A stretch of 64,000 bases of DNA. Origin: Candidatus Peribacteria bacterium RIFOXYB1_FULL_54_35. Its GTDB lineage: Bacteria > Patescibacteriota > Gracilibacteria > Peribacterales > Peribacteraceae. Positions 46,478-54,606 of this stretch are shown here, one piece after another. Positions within the stretch are counted from its first letter, which is position 1, and every line of letters begins with the position of its first letter. The notes under the pieces are model-generated. The model had not been told where the DNA came from, did not search any database, and worked only from the letters and a program-made list of their open reading frames with translations. The stretch is from positions 62,001-126,000 of the forward strand of contig MFYJ01000011.1 in the NCBI GenBank assembly GCA_001787755.1, written 5' to 3'. The position numbers were made by a program, and so were the translations under genes.

Positions 46478-47156
46478 CCAGCCATTCTCTCTCTTTGCCC
46501 CGTACGCAGATCGCATTTGTGTTGCTCTCTTCACGAAGGAAGATGCCATTCTCTCAGACACAGACGCAGCAAAACACCTCGGCCTTCAGAAAGCCGCAGG
46601 GCTGCACCAGGTACACGGAGGCAAGACAGTGGTAGTGCAGGAGGCTCACAACCGCACCATCCAGGCAGATGGCATGCTCACAGACACCAGAGAACTCCTG
46701 CTCGCCGTGCGCTGGGCCGATTGCCAGAACTTCGTGATGTACGCACCGGCTGCACACGTCGCCGGAGTACTCCACGTAGGGTGGAGGGGGCTCCTCGCAA
46801 GTGCAATCCCCGCATTCTTCTCTGTTCTGCAAAAGAAATGGGGCATACCGGCTTCCGAGGTGCTCGTTGGTGCAGGGCCCTCTCTCTGTCTCGCATGTGC
46901 AGAGTATGCCAACCCCGGGCATGAGCTGCGGAAGAGAGTGAGCAGTGCCTATGGCCGCAACTGCTGCATCGACCTGCAGCGCATGGCGGAAGATCAGCTT
47001 AAGAGCTGTGGTGTACTTCCGAAGCACACTGAGCGGCACTCCGACTGCACGAGATGCCACAGAGAAACGTACTGGACATACCGCGGCGGCCATCGGGAAC
47101 AAGTGCTCGCAGGGAAAACTAACATGCTCTGTTGTGCATTGCTGCAAGAAAAGTAA
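46470..47156 (+). CDS. pgeF: PgeF/YfiH-family peptidoglycan-editing or purine nucleosidase factor
   Basis: The 228-residue protein belongs to the former DUF152 'laccase-domain' family, reported as purine nucleoside phosphorylase/adenosine deaminase-like or as a peptidoglycan editing factor. It has the family blocks AAGLHQVHGGKTVVV, IQADGMLTDT, LLAVRWADCQNFVMYAP, VAGVLHVGWRGLLASAI and a late Cys/His cluster (HSDCTRCHRETYWTYRGGHR). His and Cys metal ligands are thus present. It overlaps nnrD by eight bases. Which of the reported activities applies is unknown. Confidence 0.88.
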   Translation: MIDQPFSLFAPYADRICVALFTKEDAILSDTDAAKHLGLQKAAGLHQVHGGKTVVVQEAHNRTIQADGMLTDTRELLLAVRWADCQNFVMYAPAAHVAGVLHVGWRGLLASAIPAFFSVLQKKWGIPASEVLVGAGPSLCLACAEYANPGHELRKRVSSAYGRNCCIDLQRMAEDQLKSCGVLPKHTERHSDCTRCHRETYWTYRGGHREQVLAGKTNMLCCALLQEK

Positions 47157-47181
47157 AGTATTGTTCACACAGTTCTCACCC

Positions 47182-47337
47182 ATGGGAAAACCCAAAAAAG
47201 ACGATGTAAAGTTTTTTATACTACATGCGAAGTTTTTTTACGCGTACATCGCACTGTGCAGACGTGCACTCGACACGCTGAAAAGGCTCACGCAAGCGAT
47301 AAAGCTATGTTCCGGAGTGCCAGAACTGATAGAGTGA
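47182..47337 (+). CDS. Possible small protein
   Basis: A 51-codon frame starts MGKPKKDDVKFFILHAKFF and is helical and basic. It begins 26 bases after pgeF. No family, no clear ribosome site and no other support are seen; it may not be a gene. Confidence 0.25.
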   Translation: MGKPKKDDVKFFILHAKFFYAYIALCRRALDTLKRLTQAIKLCSGVPELIE

Positions 47338-47670
47338 CTTTTATCTCGACTTCGCGTCAGAGTAGTTACGTTTCTTCTCTATCACATCATGAAGGGAGGC
47401 TCAATCACTCCGGTCCGTGGACCTGAGTTGCGGCCACCCACCTGGGACTATCCAGGGACGAGCGTTTCTACTCAACGGCTGTCTGGATGCCTTTCCGGCA
47501 AGGAGGTTGTCTGTGTTTGTGGATTGTTCCTTTGTGTTTGAATACTTGAGTACCGGAATACCAGAGTACGAGGGGATTCGTTCGGCAATAGGATTGCGAA
47601 ACACCCACGTATCCAAGTACTCAAGTATTCAAGTACTCCATACCACACTCTCCGGTACACTGAAATCTCC
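47338..47670. other. Intergenic region with inverted repeat
   Basis: A perfect 14-base inverted repeat, GAATACTTGAGTAC (47540-47553) and GTACTCAAGTATTC (47617-47630), encloses 63 bases. A further AAGTACTCC copy follows. Upstream, 47400-47480 can form small hairpins (GGTCC/GGACC and CCTGG/CCAGG), which I could not assign to an RNA family. Near the end, TACACT (47656-47661) could be the -10 for the dGTPase-like gene with a leader of about three bases. Confidence 0.55.
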
Positions 47671-48768
47671 ATGAAAACACTCGCCGAGAGACTGAAGGAG
47701 GCTTCCGCTCTGCTTGCCCCATACGCAGTGCCCATTGCAGGCACCCTTGGGCGCACATTTCCCGAGCCGGAAGATGACACGAGGTTCCCCTTCCAGCGGG
47801 ACAGAGACCGGATCATCCACACGCAATCTTTCAGGCGCCTGAAGGGGAAAACACAGGTGTTCGTTACCGGCCAAGGTGACCACTACCGCACACGCCTCAC
47901 ACACACTATGGAAGTTGCACAGATCAGCAGGGACATTGCACGTACCCTGAGCCTCAATGAAGACCTCACTGAGTGCATCGCACTCGCACATGACCTTGGG
48001 CATCCCCCATTCGGGCATGCAGGCGAAGAGGCGCTCAACACCTGGATGCAGGAATCCGGAGGCAGTTTTGAGCACAACCATCAGTCATACAAAATCGTGA
48101 CACTCCTCGAAGAACGAACAAACCAATACCCCGGGCTGAACCTGAACAGAGAAGTGCTGGAAGGACTCCTGAAACACCGCACCCCTCACGATCGCCCGAA
48201 AAGCATGATGGATCGGGGACCTTCTCTTGAAGCACAGCTCGTGAACATCGCAGATGAAATCGCGTACACCGGACATGATTGTGACGACGGCCTCAAGGCT
48301 GGACTCTTCACACTGGAAAATATTTGCAGCATCCCACTTGCAGCCCATGCATACGAACGCATCAGAGACCGGGGAACCTCTCTCCGCGGATCCATCATCC
48401 ACATTCTCGTCAGTGACCTCTATGGCATGTCATCCAAGAAATTGGACCGAGTGCGGACACTGGATGCCGTCTACGCATCGGCGGAACCACTCATTGAATT
48501 CTCAGAAGAAATGACTCGGAAACTGGGCGCTCTGAGGCAGTTCCTCTGGGATCACATGTATCTGCATCCGAAGGTGCTGGAGAAGAGTACCTCCGGGAAA
48601 GAAGTAGTTGGTACTCTCTGCAGACACCTCTTCAGCCACCCGACTGCCAAAGTGAAAGAGCTTCAGAAGAAAACCAAGGGAGCCCTAGAAGAAGCCGTAA
48701 AAGACTATGTCTCCGGCATGACTGACCGCTTCGCACTCGCACAGGCAGAAGAACTGCACCTACTCTAG
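47671..48768 (+). CDS. dgt: Deoxyguanosinetriphosphate triphosphohydrolase-like HD protein
   Basis: The 365-residue HD-domain enzyme hydrolyses dNTPs to nucleoside and triphosphate. It has the family motifs: RDRIIHTQSFRRLKGKTQVF, RTRLTHTMEVAQISR (first His), LAHDLGHPPFGHAGEEALN (H-D pair), FEHNHQSYKIV and NIADEIAYTGHDCDDGL (final Asp). Length and domain order match the shorter, dGTPase-like group in bacteria. The 3' end overlaps the convergent M23 gene by nine bases. Confidence 0.92.
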   Translation: MKTLAERLKEASALLAPYAVPIAGTLGRTFPEPEDDTRFPFQRDRDRIIHTQSFRRLKGKTQVFVTGQGDHYRTRLTHTMEVAQISRDIARTLSLNEDLTECIALAHDLGHPPFGHAGEEALNTWMQESGGSFEHNHQSYKIVTLLEERTNQYPGLNLNREVLEGLLKHRTPHDRPKSMMDRGPSLEAQLVNIADEIAYTGHDCDDGLKAGLFTLENICSIPLAAHAYERIRDRGTSLRGSIIHILVSDLYGMSSKKLDRVRTLDAVYASAEPLIEFSEEMTRKLGALRQFLWDHMYLHPKVLEKSTSGKEVVGTLCRHLFSHPTAKVKELQKKTKGALEEAVKDYVSGMTDRFALAQAEELHLL

Positions 48769-49680
48769 AAGTTTGTACGCTGCTTCTCCTGCAATCTCCA
48801 GACCAGCCATGAACGGCAGGTGCGCAAGAGGATCCACATGCTCTCCTCCCACCATGATCTCGAAGTGCAGGTGCGGCCCGGTGGAAATTTCTCCAGCGCC
48901 TGGCGTGCCTTTGCGTCCTCCGCTCTGCCCAATCACCTGCCCCTCTTTGACCTCCTGTCCTTCTCCCACTCCAAAGGAAAGAACGTGCCCGTAGAGAGTG
49001 GCATACCCGGGGTGCTTGAGAATGAGATAGTTGTACCCCATGCCATGGTCTACAACCGCCTCCACAGTGCCATCTGCAGCTGCATGAATGGGGGACCCCT
49101 GCTTCACAGGAATATCGATGGCGTTGTGTTCAAATCCGAACAGCTGCTCGTACTCCGGATCTTTGAACCCGGCTGATATGCCGTACCCCGGCTGAATCGG
49201 CCAGGAGACAAGCACTGTCACGCTGTCGCTGTCCATACCCATGGTCGCTACACGTACACGCCCTTCTGCCTCCCACATCTGCTTGAGATACTCCGTGACA
49301 CGCGTGTCCGCCTCCTGCTGATCGCGCAGGAGAACAACGAGCATATTCCTGCTCTTACGAAGCTCGTCCAGCAGCACAGGATCCACGCTTGTACCTGCAC
49401 GCTGCCGCTCATCTTCAAGAAGCCGCAGCTGGTAGCGCAGGATTTCTTCACGGCGACTCAACACCGCCTTCTTCGTCCGGAGGCTGCGGATTGTACTCTC
49501 GGCCTCCAAAGTGGCTTCTATGTCCTCTACTCCCACTGCACCCGGCCCGCCGAGCGCAGAGACGAGCTGTGTCCTCCAGCCCTCTGAGAGGAACTGCTGA
49601 TCATACACGAGCAATGCTGTGCCGCCCCCCCCAAGCACCAGGAGCAGAGCCAGAAGCTTTAGTGGTCTCATAACGCGCAT
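48760..49680 (-). CDS. M23-family peptidase with N-terminal coiled coil, membrane-anchored
   Basis: The 306-residue protein starts MRVMRPLKLLALLLVLGGGG (signal anchor), followed by a helical, Glu/Arg-rich region (about residues 55-135, likely coiled coil) as in EnvC/NlpD-like activators. The M23 domain follows: FGFEHNAIDIPVKQGSPIHA (H-x-x-x-D), VVDHGMGYNYLILKHPGYAT-LYGH and TGPHLHFEIMVGG (H-x-H). The zinc ligands are intact, so it may be an active endopeptidase. The start at 49680 is supported by a perfect extended -10 (TGCTATAAT) seven bases upstream. An open frame continues upstream to 50490 but overlaps the neighbouring gene and is not coding. Confidence 0.9.
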   Translation of the reverse strand: MRVMRPLKLLALLLVLGGGGTALLVYDQQFLSEGWRTQLVSALGGPGAVGVEDIEATLEAESTIRSLRTKKAVLSRREEILRYQLRLLEDERQRAGTSVDPVLLDELRKSRNMLVVLLRDQQEADTRVTEYLKQMWEAEGRVRVATMGMDSDSVTVLVSWPIQPGYGISAGFKDPEYEQLFGFEHNAIDIPVKQGSPIHAAADGTVEAVVDHGMGYNYLILKHPGYATLYGHVLSFGVGEGQEVKEGQVIGQSGGRKGTPGAGEISTGPHLHFEIMVGGEHVDPLAHLPFMAGLEIAGEAAYKLLE

Positions 49681-49687
49681 TCGGTTT

Positions 49688-49696
49688 ATTATAGCA
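49688..49696 (-). promoter_or_regulatory. Extended -10 promoter of the M23 gene
   Basis: TGCTATAAT on the minus strand, seven bases before the ATG at 49680; a near-leaderless transcript is predicted. Confidence 0.6.
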
Positions 49697-49791
49697 GATT
49701 CCGGAGGTCCCATACAGATAGAATGCCCGCGGTCATATGTGAAGAACAGGGCCGAGAGCAGCTGTGCAGCTATAATATATATAGCTGGTAT

Positions 49792-49820
49792 TTGCAAATA
49801 TATGCAAATTATATTATAAT
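49792..49820 (+). promoter_or_regulatory. Promoter of the multi-pass membrane protein gene
   Basis: TTGCAA, a 17-base spacer and TATAAT. The predicted start (about 49827) coincides with the TTG at 49828. The surrounding 49771-49826 is very AT-rich. Confidence 0.6.
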
Positions 49821-49827
49821 TATATGA

Positions 49828-51558
49828 TTGGTAGACACACAACCCACCACTTCTGCGCACTGGCTCAGTGAGAGCTTCATCAGAGCAAAGCATCTGATAG
49901 CACGGCATGCCGTGCTCTTTGCGAGCGTTGGCGTCCTTGTGTTCATTAGTGCATTCGCTCCATACAACATGGACGAATTCATTCACTACAACGCCATTCT
50001 TTCTTCCTTCCCCGGGAACAATATTTGGGGCGATTCCAATCCCTATAAACTCAACTTTCTCAATACAGGAATCATCCTGCCGCTCCGTGCATTTTACTAC
50101 GCAGGTAGTTTCCCTGCCCTGTACTACTACCCTATCTACTTTCTCTGGAGCAGCCCAATGTCTGCACGTGCGCTCGGTCTTGTGTTTCTCTGCACTGGCG
50201 CTTTCTTTGCTGCACGCACATTCAGACTCACATTCAAGTACACCGCACTCGGGCTGCTTCTCTGGTTCCCCTACACCTTTCAGCATGTGGTGGATACGGG
50301 CCCCGTAGGACTGCAAATTCTCTCCGTCTACCTGATGTATATCCTCATGGACCGCTGGTGCGCGACATTGCAGAAACGGTACATCGGCACGATGACCGTG
50401 CTTGCCTTTCTCTGCATTTGGACCAAGTTTTCCTACTTCTGGATGGCACCGGGCTTCGCTATCTTCTTCCTCATACAGGCCTGCCGGCACAGAACATTTC
50501 TCTGGTCACGGAAAAATATCCTCCGGCTGCTCGGCCAGTCCCTAGAAGCAATTGCGGTGCTCACCGTTCTTGTCGGAGCGCTGTTGCTCTCTACCTCACC
50601 GACAGATGCCGCATTCAAACCGTACCTGCATGAGCTCATGATCAGTGAGTCTTACACAGTTCGAGAGCTCTTGAACGGGGCATGGTTACGCTCCGGTGTG
50701 GTGTGGGCGCTCCTGCAACCCCTTGAAACAACTCACCGGATTTTTCTCGTAGTCATTCACGGGCTTCCGGAACGGCTGTACGCAAGGATGCTGTACCTCT
50801 TCGTCCCCGTGACACTCACCCTTCTCTTTGCCGCAGGCCTCTTGCGCAGGAAAGTCTCCCTGCGTTCCCTCATGCTGCCATTTGCCTTATACGCCGCGTT
50901 CTTCATAACGGTCGTGATGATCGCGCGTACGAAAAATGCAGGTGTCATGCACCACGCCGTACTCTCCCTGCCCTTCCTTGTTCTTGCCATTCTCTCAACC
51001 GTGCGGTGCGCGCTCGACAGTCAGCTCCCCCGGCACCTGGTACAGAGGACTCTCGCCGTCACCTGCAGTGTCTTCCTCGGCATCAACCTCTTCTTCTTCG
51101 CTGCCTTCCCGCAGCAGCCACTGCGCGCGTCAGAACACCCCTCAAAACTCCTCGCACACAGTATCGTAAACACCGGCACTGTTCCTGAACGCTTCACCAT
51201 TCTCATGGTCAACTGGGGAACGTACTTCTACGAAGGCCTGTACGGCTCCCGGAGCAAGAGCGCCATCTTGCTGGAGGGGCTGAGGGATCCGGTCGTTGTG
51301 AAGCAAATCCGGGATGAAGCCCACAAGCATGGCCGCAAGCTCATCGTGATGTACATGAGCGACGGAACAAATGCGTACCCGCAGCAGATTCAATCCGACT
51401 TCCCTCTGGTGAGCTGCAACGGCATCCCAAAGGACGCAATCTGGCAGATTCTCTATGAACCCGACAGAGAAATGCGGAGTGTATGCAACATCCACAACAA
51501 CGCTCAAAAGTCTTCCGGAGTGAAGAAGATGCTCTTGTATGCATCACTGCTGAACTAG
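49828..51558 (+). CDS. Multi-pass membrane protein, possible GT-C glycosyltransferase
   Basis: The 576-residue protein has roughly ten to twelve hydrophobic helices in its first 430 residues and a soluble C-terminal domain of about 130. After the first helix comes APYNMDEFIHYNAILSSFPG; an acidic D-E pair in the first outside loop is the hallmark of GT-C enzymes (PMT, ArnT, PIG-M types), which use lipid-phosphate sugars. The family cannot be named more closely. The start is read as TTG (49828), matching the transcription start predicted from the promoter; no ATG in frame lies near. Its stop codon lies inside the terminal repeat of the 51555-51844 element. Confidence 0.65.
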   Translation: MVDTQPTTSAHWLSESFIRAKHLIARHAVLFASVGVLVFISAFAPYNMDEFIHYNAILSSFPGNNIWGDSNPYKLNFLNTGIILPLRAFYYAGSFPALYYYPIYFLWSSPMSARALGLVFLCTGAFFAARTFRLTFKYTALGLLLWFPYTFQHVVDTGPVGLQILSVYLMYILMDRWCATLQKRYIGTMTVLAFLCIWTKFSYFWMAPGFAIFFLIQACRHRTFLWSRKNILRLLGQSLEAIAVLTVLVGALLLSTSPTDAAFKPYLHELMISESYTVRELLNGAWLRSGVVWALLQPLETTHRIFLVVIHGLPERLYARMLYLFVPVTLTLLFAAGLLRRKVSLRSLMLPFALYAAFFITVVMIARTKNAGVMHHAVLSLPFLVLAILSTVRCALDSQLPRHLVQRTLAVTCSVFLGINLFFFAAFPQQPLRASEHPSKLLAHSIVNTGTVPERFTILMVNWGTYFYEGLYGSRSKSAILLEGLRDPVVVKQIRDEAHKHGRKLIVMYMSDGTNAYPQQIQSDFPLVSCNGIPKDAIWQILYEPDREMRSVCNIHNNAQKSSGVKKMLLYASLLN

Positions 51559-51844
51559 ACACGGCGTCGTTTGTCGGTGAACATCATTGCCGCGATAACG
51601 GCTGCGCAAAGCCAGTGAAGCTCCACGCCTGCGTGCCGAAACGCACTCCGGCGTGCAGGCACGGCCTTACGGCCGTGGCATCTCTTTGATGCGCCGCCGC
51701 AAGGCGGCGGCGGAACCCGGCGTAGCGGGAGGCCACTTCGCCCTTCGGGCTTCGCGGCTTCACCCGCATTCCTCCACGGGCTTACGCCCGTGGCCTCCTG
51801 CGGAGTCGGGTGAAAGTTTGATTGGAAACGGCGCCGTGTCTAGC
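51555..51844. mobile_element. MITE-like element with 18-bp terminal inverted repeats
   Basis: The ends CTAGACACGGCGTCGTTT and the complement of AAACGGCGCCGTGTCTAG match with one mismatch over 18 bases and both carry CTAG. The 290-base interior consists of GC-rich hairpins: CACGGCC/GGCCGTG, GCCGCCGC/GCGGCGGC, CGGGCTT/ACGCCCG. No coding frame is seen. It fills exactly the gap between two convergent genes and supplies the TAG stop of the upstream one. It may act as a terminator or be a non-autonomous mobile element. Confidence 0.6.
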
Positions 51845-51847
51845 CAC

Positions 51848-52525
51848 TCAACTGCTCCGGGCATCTGCACCGAATACCCCCTCAACCAACACCGTATTGA
51901 GCATGTGGCTGCACTTCCCTGCATCGTTCATCCACTTGCGCGGGAGGTGCTTCTCCCGCCTGCTGCTGAGAGAGAACATGTTGGAATCCACAATAACAAT
52001 GCGCGCACTCACCCCATGCCCGACCACCACCAGATTGGACATCTGCGGAGTCCCCGCAAACACAGAGGAGAGAGCTGTCTGTATGCATCCTTCCTTCCCT
52101 AGGAAATCCAGAGCTTTGCCGTGCTGCTGCGAAAGCCTCTTGTTGCGGAGCAGGATGTCATTGAGCTGGCTGGCAAGGCTCTTGTTCGCGCGCAAATGTG
52201 CGCTTGTGAGATTCTCAAAACTCCCGAGTCTCTGCTGAAGAATGCAGTAGGAACTCCCTCTGCTGCTCGGATGGACGCTTGAACGCAGGCTGTATTCCCT
52301 AAAATGCATCTCAAGTACCCACAGGCTCTGCCTCGCATCTTCCGCAGTGATGATGGAGAGCCTTTCCTTGATCCACCGGATTTTGGGGATTTTCACTACC
52401 TGTGTCTCCCCATATTCATACACATCATGTCCGGCACCGGCTCCGCACCAACGACCAATATTCTGTGGATTCAGGCCACATTCCTCAAGGTGCGTACGAT
52501 CCAGTGGAGAGAGTCTCTTAGACAT
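51848..52525 (-). CDS. Kinase-like hypothetical protein
   Basis: This 225-residue soluble protein shows a glycine-loop-like segment followed by a lysine (WCGAGAGHDVYEYGETQVVK), similar to the ATP-binding start of small kinase-fold proteins. Later come HGKALDFLGKEG, PQMSNLVVVGHG and RIVIVDSNMFSL, which recall a catalytic-loop Asp/Asn and a D-x-x pair. The order fits a reduced kinase-like fold, but the canonical H-R-D and D-F-G motifs are not clear and it may be inactive. The upstream promoter is near-perfect with a leader of about three bases, the strongest promoter in the window. Confidence 0.5.
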   Translation of the reverse strand: MSKRLSPLDRTHLEECGLNPQNIGRWCGAGAGHDVYEYGETQVVKIPKIRWIKERLSIITAEDARQSLWVLEMHFREYSLRSSVHPSSRGSSYCILQQRLGSFENLTSAHLRANKSLASQLNDILLRNKRLSQQHGKALDFLGKEGCIQTALSSVFAGTPQMSNLVVVGHGVSARIVIVDSNMFSLSSRREKHLPRKWMNDAGKCSHMLNTVLVEGVFGADARSS

Positions 52526-52534
52526 ACGATTGAT

Positions 52535-52562
52535 ATTATAATAGAGAAATCGTAATTGTCAA
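52535..52562 (-). promoter_or_regulatory. Consensus sigma70 promoter
   Basis: On the minus strand TTGACA (52562-52557), 16-base spacer, TATAAT (52540-52535): both hexamers are perfect. The ATG at 52525 follows nine bases after the -10. Confidence 0.85.
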
Positions 52563-52623
52563 TTCCCTGCTGCCTGGAGGACAATAGCACAGTTTTCCCT
52601 GCATGCGATACTATTATCATCGT

Positions 52624-53613
52624 ATGAGTTTCATCCAAGATTTTCAGCAACTTCTCAGAGAGAAACCTCGCTACAACGTAAAGCATGTTATGGCAGAGAA
52701 TTGCGGCTTCTCCGATACTGCGATCAAATCCAAGAACTGCTACTACTGCTTCTGCGTCTTCTACTGTGAGGATGTGTACTACGCCCGGTACTCACGGAAA
52801 TGCACGAGCTGCAGCGGTCTCACGTTCTGCGTGGAGTGTGAGTGGTGTACAGAGTGCTCAGACTGTGCGAAATGCTACGGGTGTGGCTACTGCCGCGACT
52901 GCCAGAACTGCAGTACCTGCCAGTTTTGCAGTGATTGCTTTGGATGTAAGGATTGTTTTGGTTGCGTGGGATTGCACCAAAAACAGTACTGCCTCTTCAA
53001 CGAACAATTGCCGAAGGACGAGTATAGGAAGCGAATGCAGGAACTTCATTTGAAGAATAACGCCCACCGTCAACTTGTAGTGCAGCGCGTAGAGAAACTG
53101 CGCTCCAGACACCCCAATCTGGCACCGCACCAGTTCATGGCAGAAGACTGCACCGGCGACCACCTCACCGAGTGCAAGGGCTGTTATCAGTGCTACGACG
53201 CATTCACATGCGAGGATTGCCTGTACAACATAGAAGTCAACGGCAACAGAGACTGCAGTGACATCACCGTCTGCTTTGAAACGGAAGGATCGAGTAACTG
53301 CGTGCAAGCGCCACTCAACTACAACTGCCACTTCCTTATGCACACAGACCAGTGCAACGACTGCGAGTTCTGCGCATACTCCAAGAATCTCAAACACTGC
53401 TTCGGGTGCGTGTATCTTGCGGACAAGGAGTACCACATCCTCAATAAACCGTACTTGCCGGAAGAGTATGCAAAGGAAGTGGCAAAGATCCGTAAGGAGC
53501 TCTCTGCAGAGAACCTCCACAACATGGGCCTCCACTTTGTCTCAGACTACGAGAGAAACCGCTTCCTCTATGAGGAGGATTCCTGCATCCAATCTGTTCC
53601 TCCGTCCCTCTAA
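52624..53613 (+). CDS. Cysteine-rich repeat protein (CPR-type)
   Basis: The 329-residue protein has about 40 cysteines. Between residues 27 and 125 they occur every two to three positions (TECSDCAKCYGCGYCRDCQN, CSDCFGCKDCFGCVGL), followed by KQYCLFNEQLPKDEYRKRM; a second cluster lies around 190-285 (ECKGCYQCYDAFTCEDC, HCFGCVYLADKEYHILNKPY). The two halves have the same plan: Cys repeats, then F-G-C-V, then a Y-x-(I/L)-N-x-x-x-x-x-E-Y segment. Such proteins are widespread in CPR genomes, of unknown function; zinc or iron-sulfur binding is plausible. It has no signal peptide. ATG at 52624 is chosen over 52603. The zinc-ribbon gene starts 11 bases later. Confidence 0.8.
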   Translation: MSFIQDFQQLLREKPRYNVKHVMAENCGFSDTAIKSKNCYYCFCVFYCEDVYYARYSRKCTSCSGLTFCVECEWCTECSDCAKCYGCGYCRDCQNCSTCQFCSDCFGCKDCFGCVGLHQKQYCLFNEQLPKDEYRKRMQELHLKNNAHRQLVVQRVEKLRSRHPNLAPHQFMAEDCTGDHLTECKGCYQCYDAFTCEDCLYNIEVNGNRDCSDITVCFETEGSSNCVQAPLNYNCHFLMHTDQCNDCEFCAYSKNLKHCFGCVYLADKEYHILNKPYLPEEYAKEVAKIRKELSAENLHNMGLHFVSDYERNRFLYEEDSCIQSVPPSL

Positions 53614-53624
53614 CCTTCTCAGCT

Positions 53625-53906
53625 ATGGCGAAACGTGACTCAAAAACAGGCACCTGCACGAATCCCGCGTGCAAGAAAGAGTTCCTGATCATTGCCCAGG
53701 AAATCTCTTTCTACGAAGAGAAAGGCCTGCCAATGCCCGACCTCTGCCCGGCGTGCCGCCACCGCCAGCGGATGGCCCTGCGCAATGAGCGCAGGCTCTA
53801 CAAGCGCACATGCGCAAAATGCAACAAAGACATGCTCTCGACCTATCCTGAGGACGCCCCCTACACCATCTACTGTCAGAAGTGCTTCTGGGAGCATATT
53901 GGATAG
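53625..53906 (+). CDS. Zinc-ribbon protein, partner of the cysteine-rich protein
   Basis: The 93-residue protein has three zinc-site-like cysteine pairs: GTCTNPACKKEF, PDLCPACRHRQRMALRNERR, RTCAKCNKDM and a final YCQKCFWEHI. The sequence FYEEKGLPMPDLCPACR is a recurring CPR zinc-binding domain. In other CPR genomes I recall this segment attached to the end of the Cys-repeat protein; here it is a separate gene 11 bases downstream, so the two are probably co-expressed and may act together. No Shine-Dalgarno is seen. Confidence 0.75.
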   Translation: MAKRDSKTGTCTNPACKKEFLIIAQEISFYEEKGLPMPDLCPACRHRQRMALRNERRLYKRTCAKCNKDMLSTYPEDAPYTIYCQKCFWEHIG

Positions 53907-53954
53907 AGCATCCTTCTCTTCTGGAAACAGAATCTCATTCTGATGTTTTTGCTG

Positions 53955-53996
53955 TGGCAGGCGCTGTAGGGATCGAACCTACGACCTTCGGTTTTG
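53955..53996 (-). other. 42-bp duplicate of the tRNA-Trp 3' half
   Basis: Identical to 54112-54153, running from the 3' CCA through the T-arm to the anticodon loop. The sequence beyond it is unrelated, so it is not a functional tRNA. Between the copies lie 115 bases with small hairpins and a further GACCTTCGGTT fragment. Confidence 0.9.
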
Positions 53997-54111
53997 TCCC
54001 CATTTCGCTCGCTTTGCTCGCTCCAGGGGATCGCATGCTCTCGGCTTCACGCTGCGCTTCACTTGCGCTCAGCACGAGATCATCCGAGAGACCTTCGGTT
54101 ATACTTGTTAT

Positions 54112-54187
54112 TGGCAGGCGCTGTAGGGATCGAACCTACGACCTTCGGTTTTGGAGACCGACGCTCTACCGACTGAGCTAAGCGCCT
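54112..54187 (-). tRNA. tRNA-Trp (CCA)
   Basis: The 76-base minus-strand tRNA has acceptor AGGCGCT/AGCGCCT, D-arm GCTCAGTCGGTAGAGC, anticodon arm CGGT-CTCCAAA-ACCG with anticodon CCA, T-arm GTAGG-TTCGATC-CCTAC, discriminator G and an encoded CCA. Confidence 0.97.
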
Positions 54188-54231
54188 TTAACTGCACTAT
54201 TCTATCGGATATCTCCCCAGGAGAGAATACG

Positions 54232-54594
54232 TGATCCACAGTTTGGATGCACACACGGGCATACTCATTGGTTGATCATGATCATGATCATGAGATGATC
54301 ACCGTAGGGAAAGAGAAAAAAATGCACTACGCAAGAACATGCTCATGAACAAGATCAGCACATGCTCATTCAATTGAAATCATGCGAATGACACCGACGC
54401 GCACCCGGCGCACCTGTAATTTTTCGAGCCCTTACTGAACAATAAAATATGGTTCCTGCCACAGCGAGTGCTCAACAGCTCCTGTGGATTCTGCAACAAT
54501 GATGCGTGTACATGAGCATGCTCATTCTCCACAATGATCACGATCATCCATTGCGAGATAAATGAGCATGATCAGAGCATGATCAGAGTATATT
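54232..54594. promoter_or_regulatory. Operator-like array of ATGAGCAT/GATCATG palindromes, with DnaA-box-like words
   Basis: Repeated palindromic words: TGATCATGATCATGATCATGA and GATGATC (54274-54300), ATGCTCATGA (54339), ATGCTCAT (54362), the perfect palindrome ATGAGCATGCTCAT (54513-54526), and ATGAGCATGATCAGAGCATG (54562-54586). The last lies directly on a TATATT -10 box (54589-54594) of the HTH gene, which suits autoregulation. Three words one or two bases from the DnaA box TTATCCACA occur: TGATCCACA (54232), TGTGGATTC (54484) and TTCTCCACA (54526). An origin-like role is therefore an alternative. Confidence 0.55.
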
Positions 54595-54606
54595 CCCTCC
54601 CATTCT

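Noticed and set aside
47395-47480. Structured RNA or riboswitch before the dGTPase-like gene
   Set aside because: Only short hairpins are present and no known family pattern (SRP, 6S, T-box) could be matched; kept as an unassigned intergenic note.
49681-50490. N-terminal extension of the M23 peptidase frame
   Set aside because: It overlaps the convincing multi-pass membrane gene on the other strand, and the extended -10 box and signal anchor place the start at 49680.
54188-54606. Chromosomal replication origin as the main reading
   Set aside because: DnaA-box-like words are imperfect and few, dnaA and dnaN are absent, and no AT-rich unwinding region is clear; retained only as an alternative in the operator entry.
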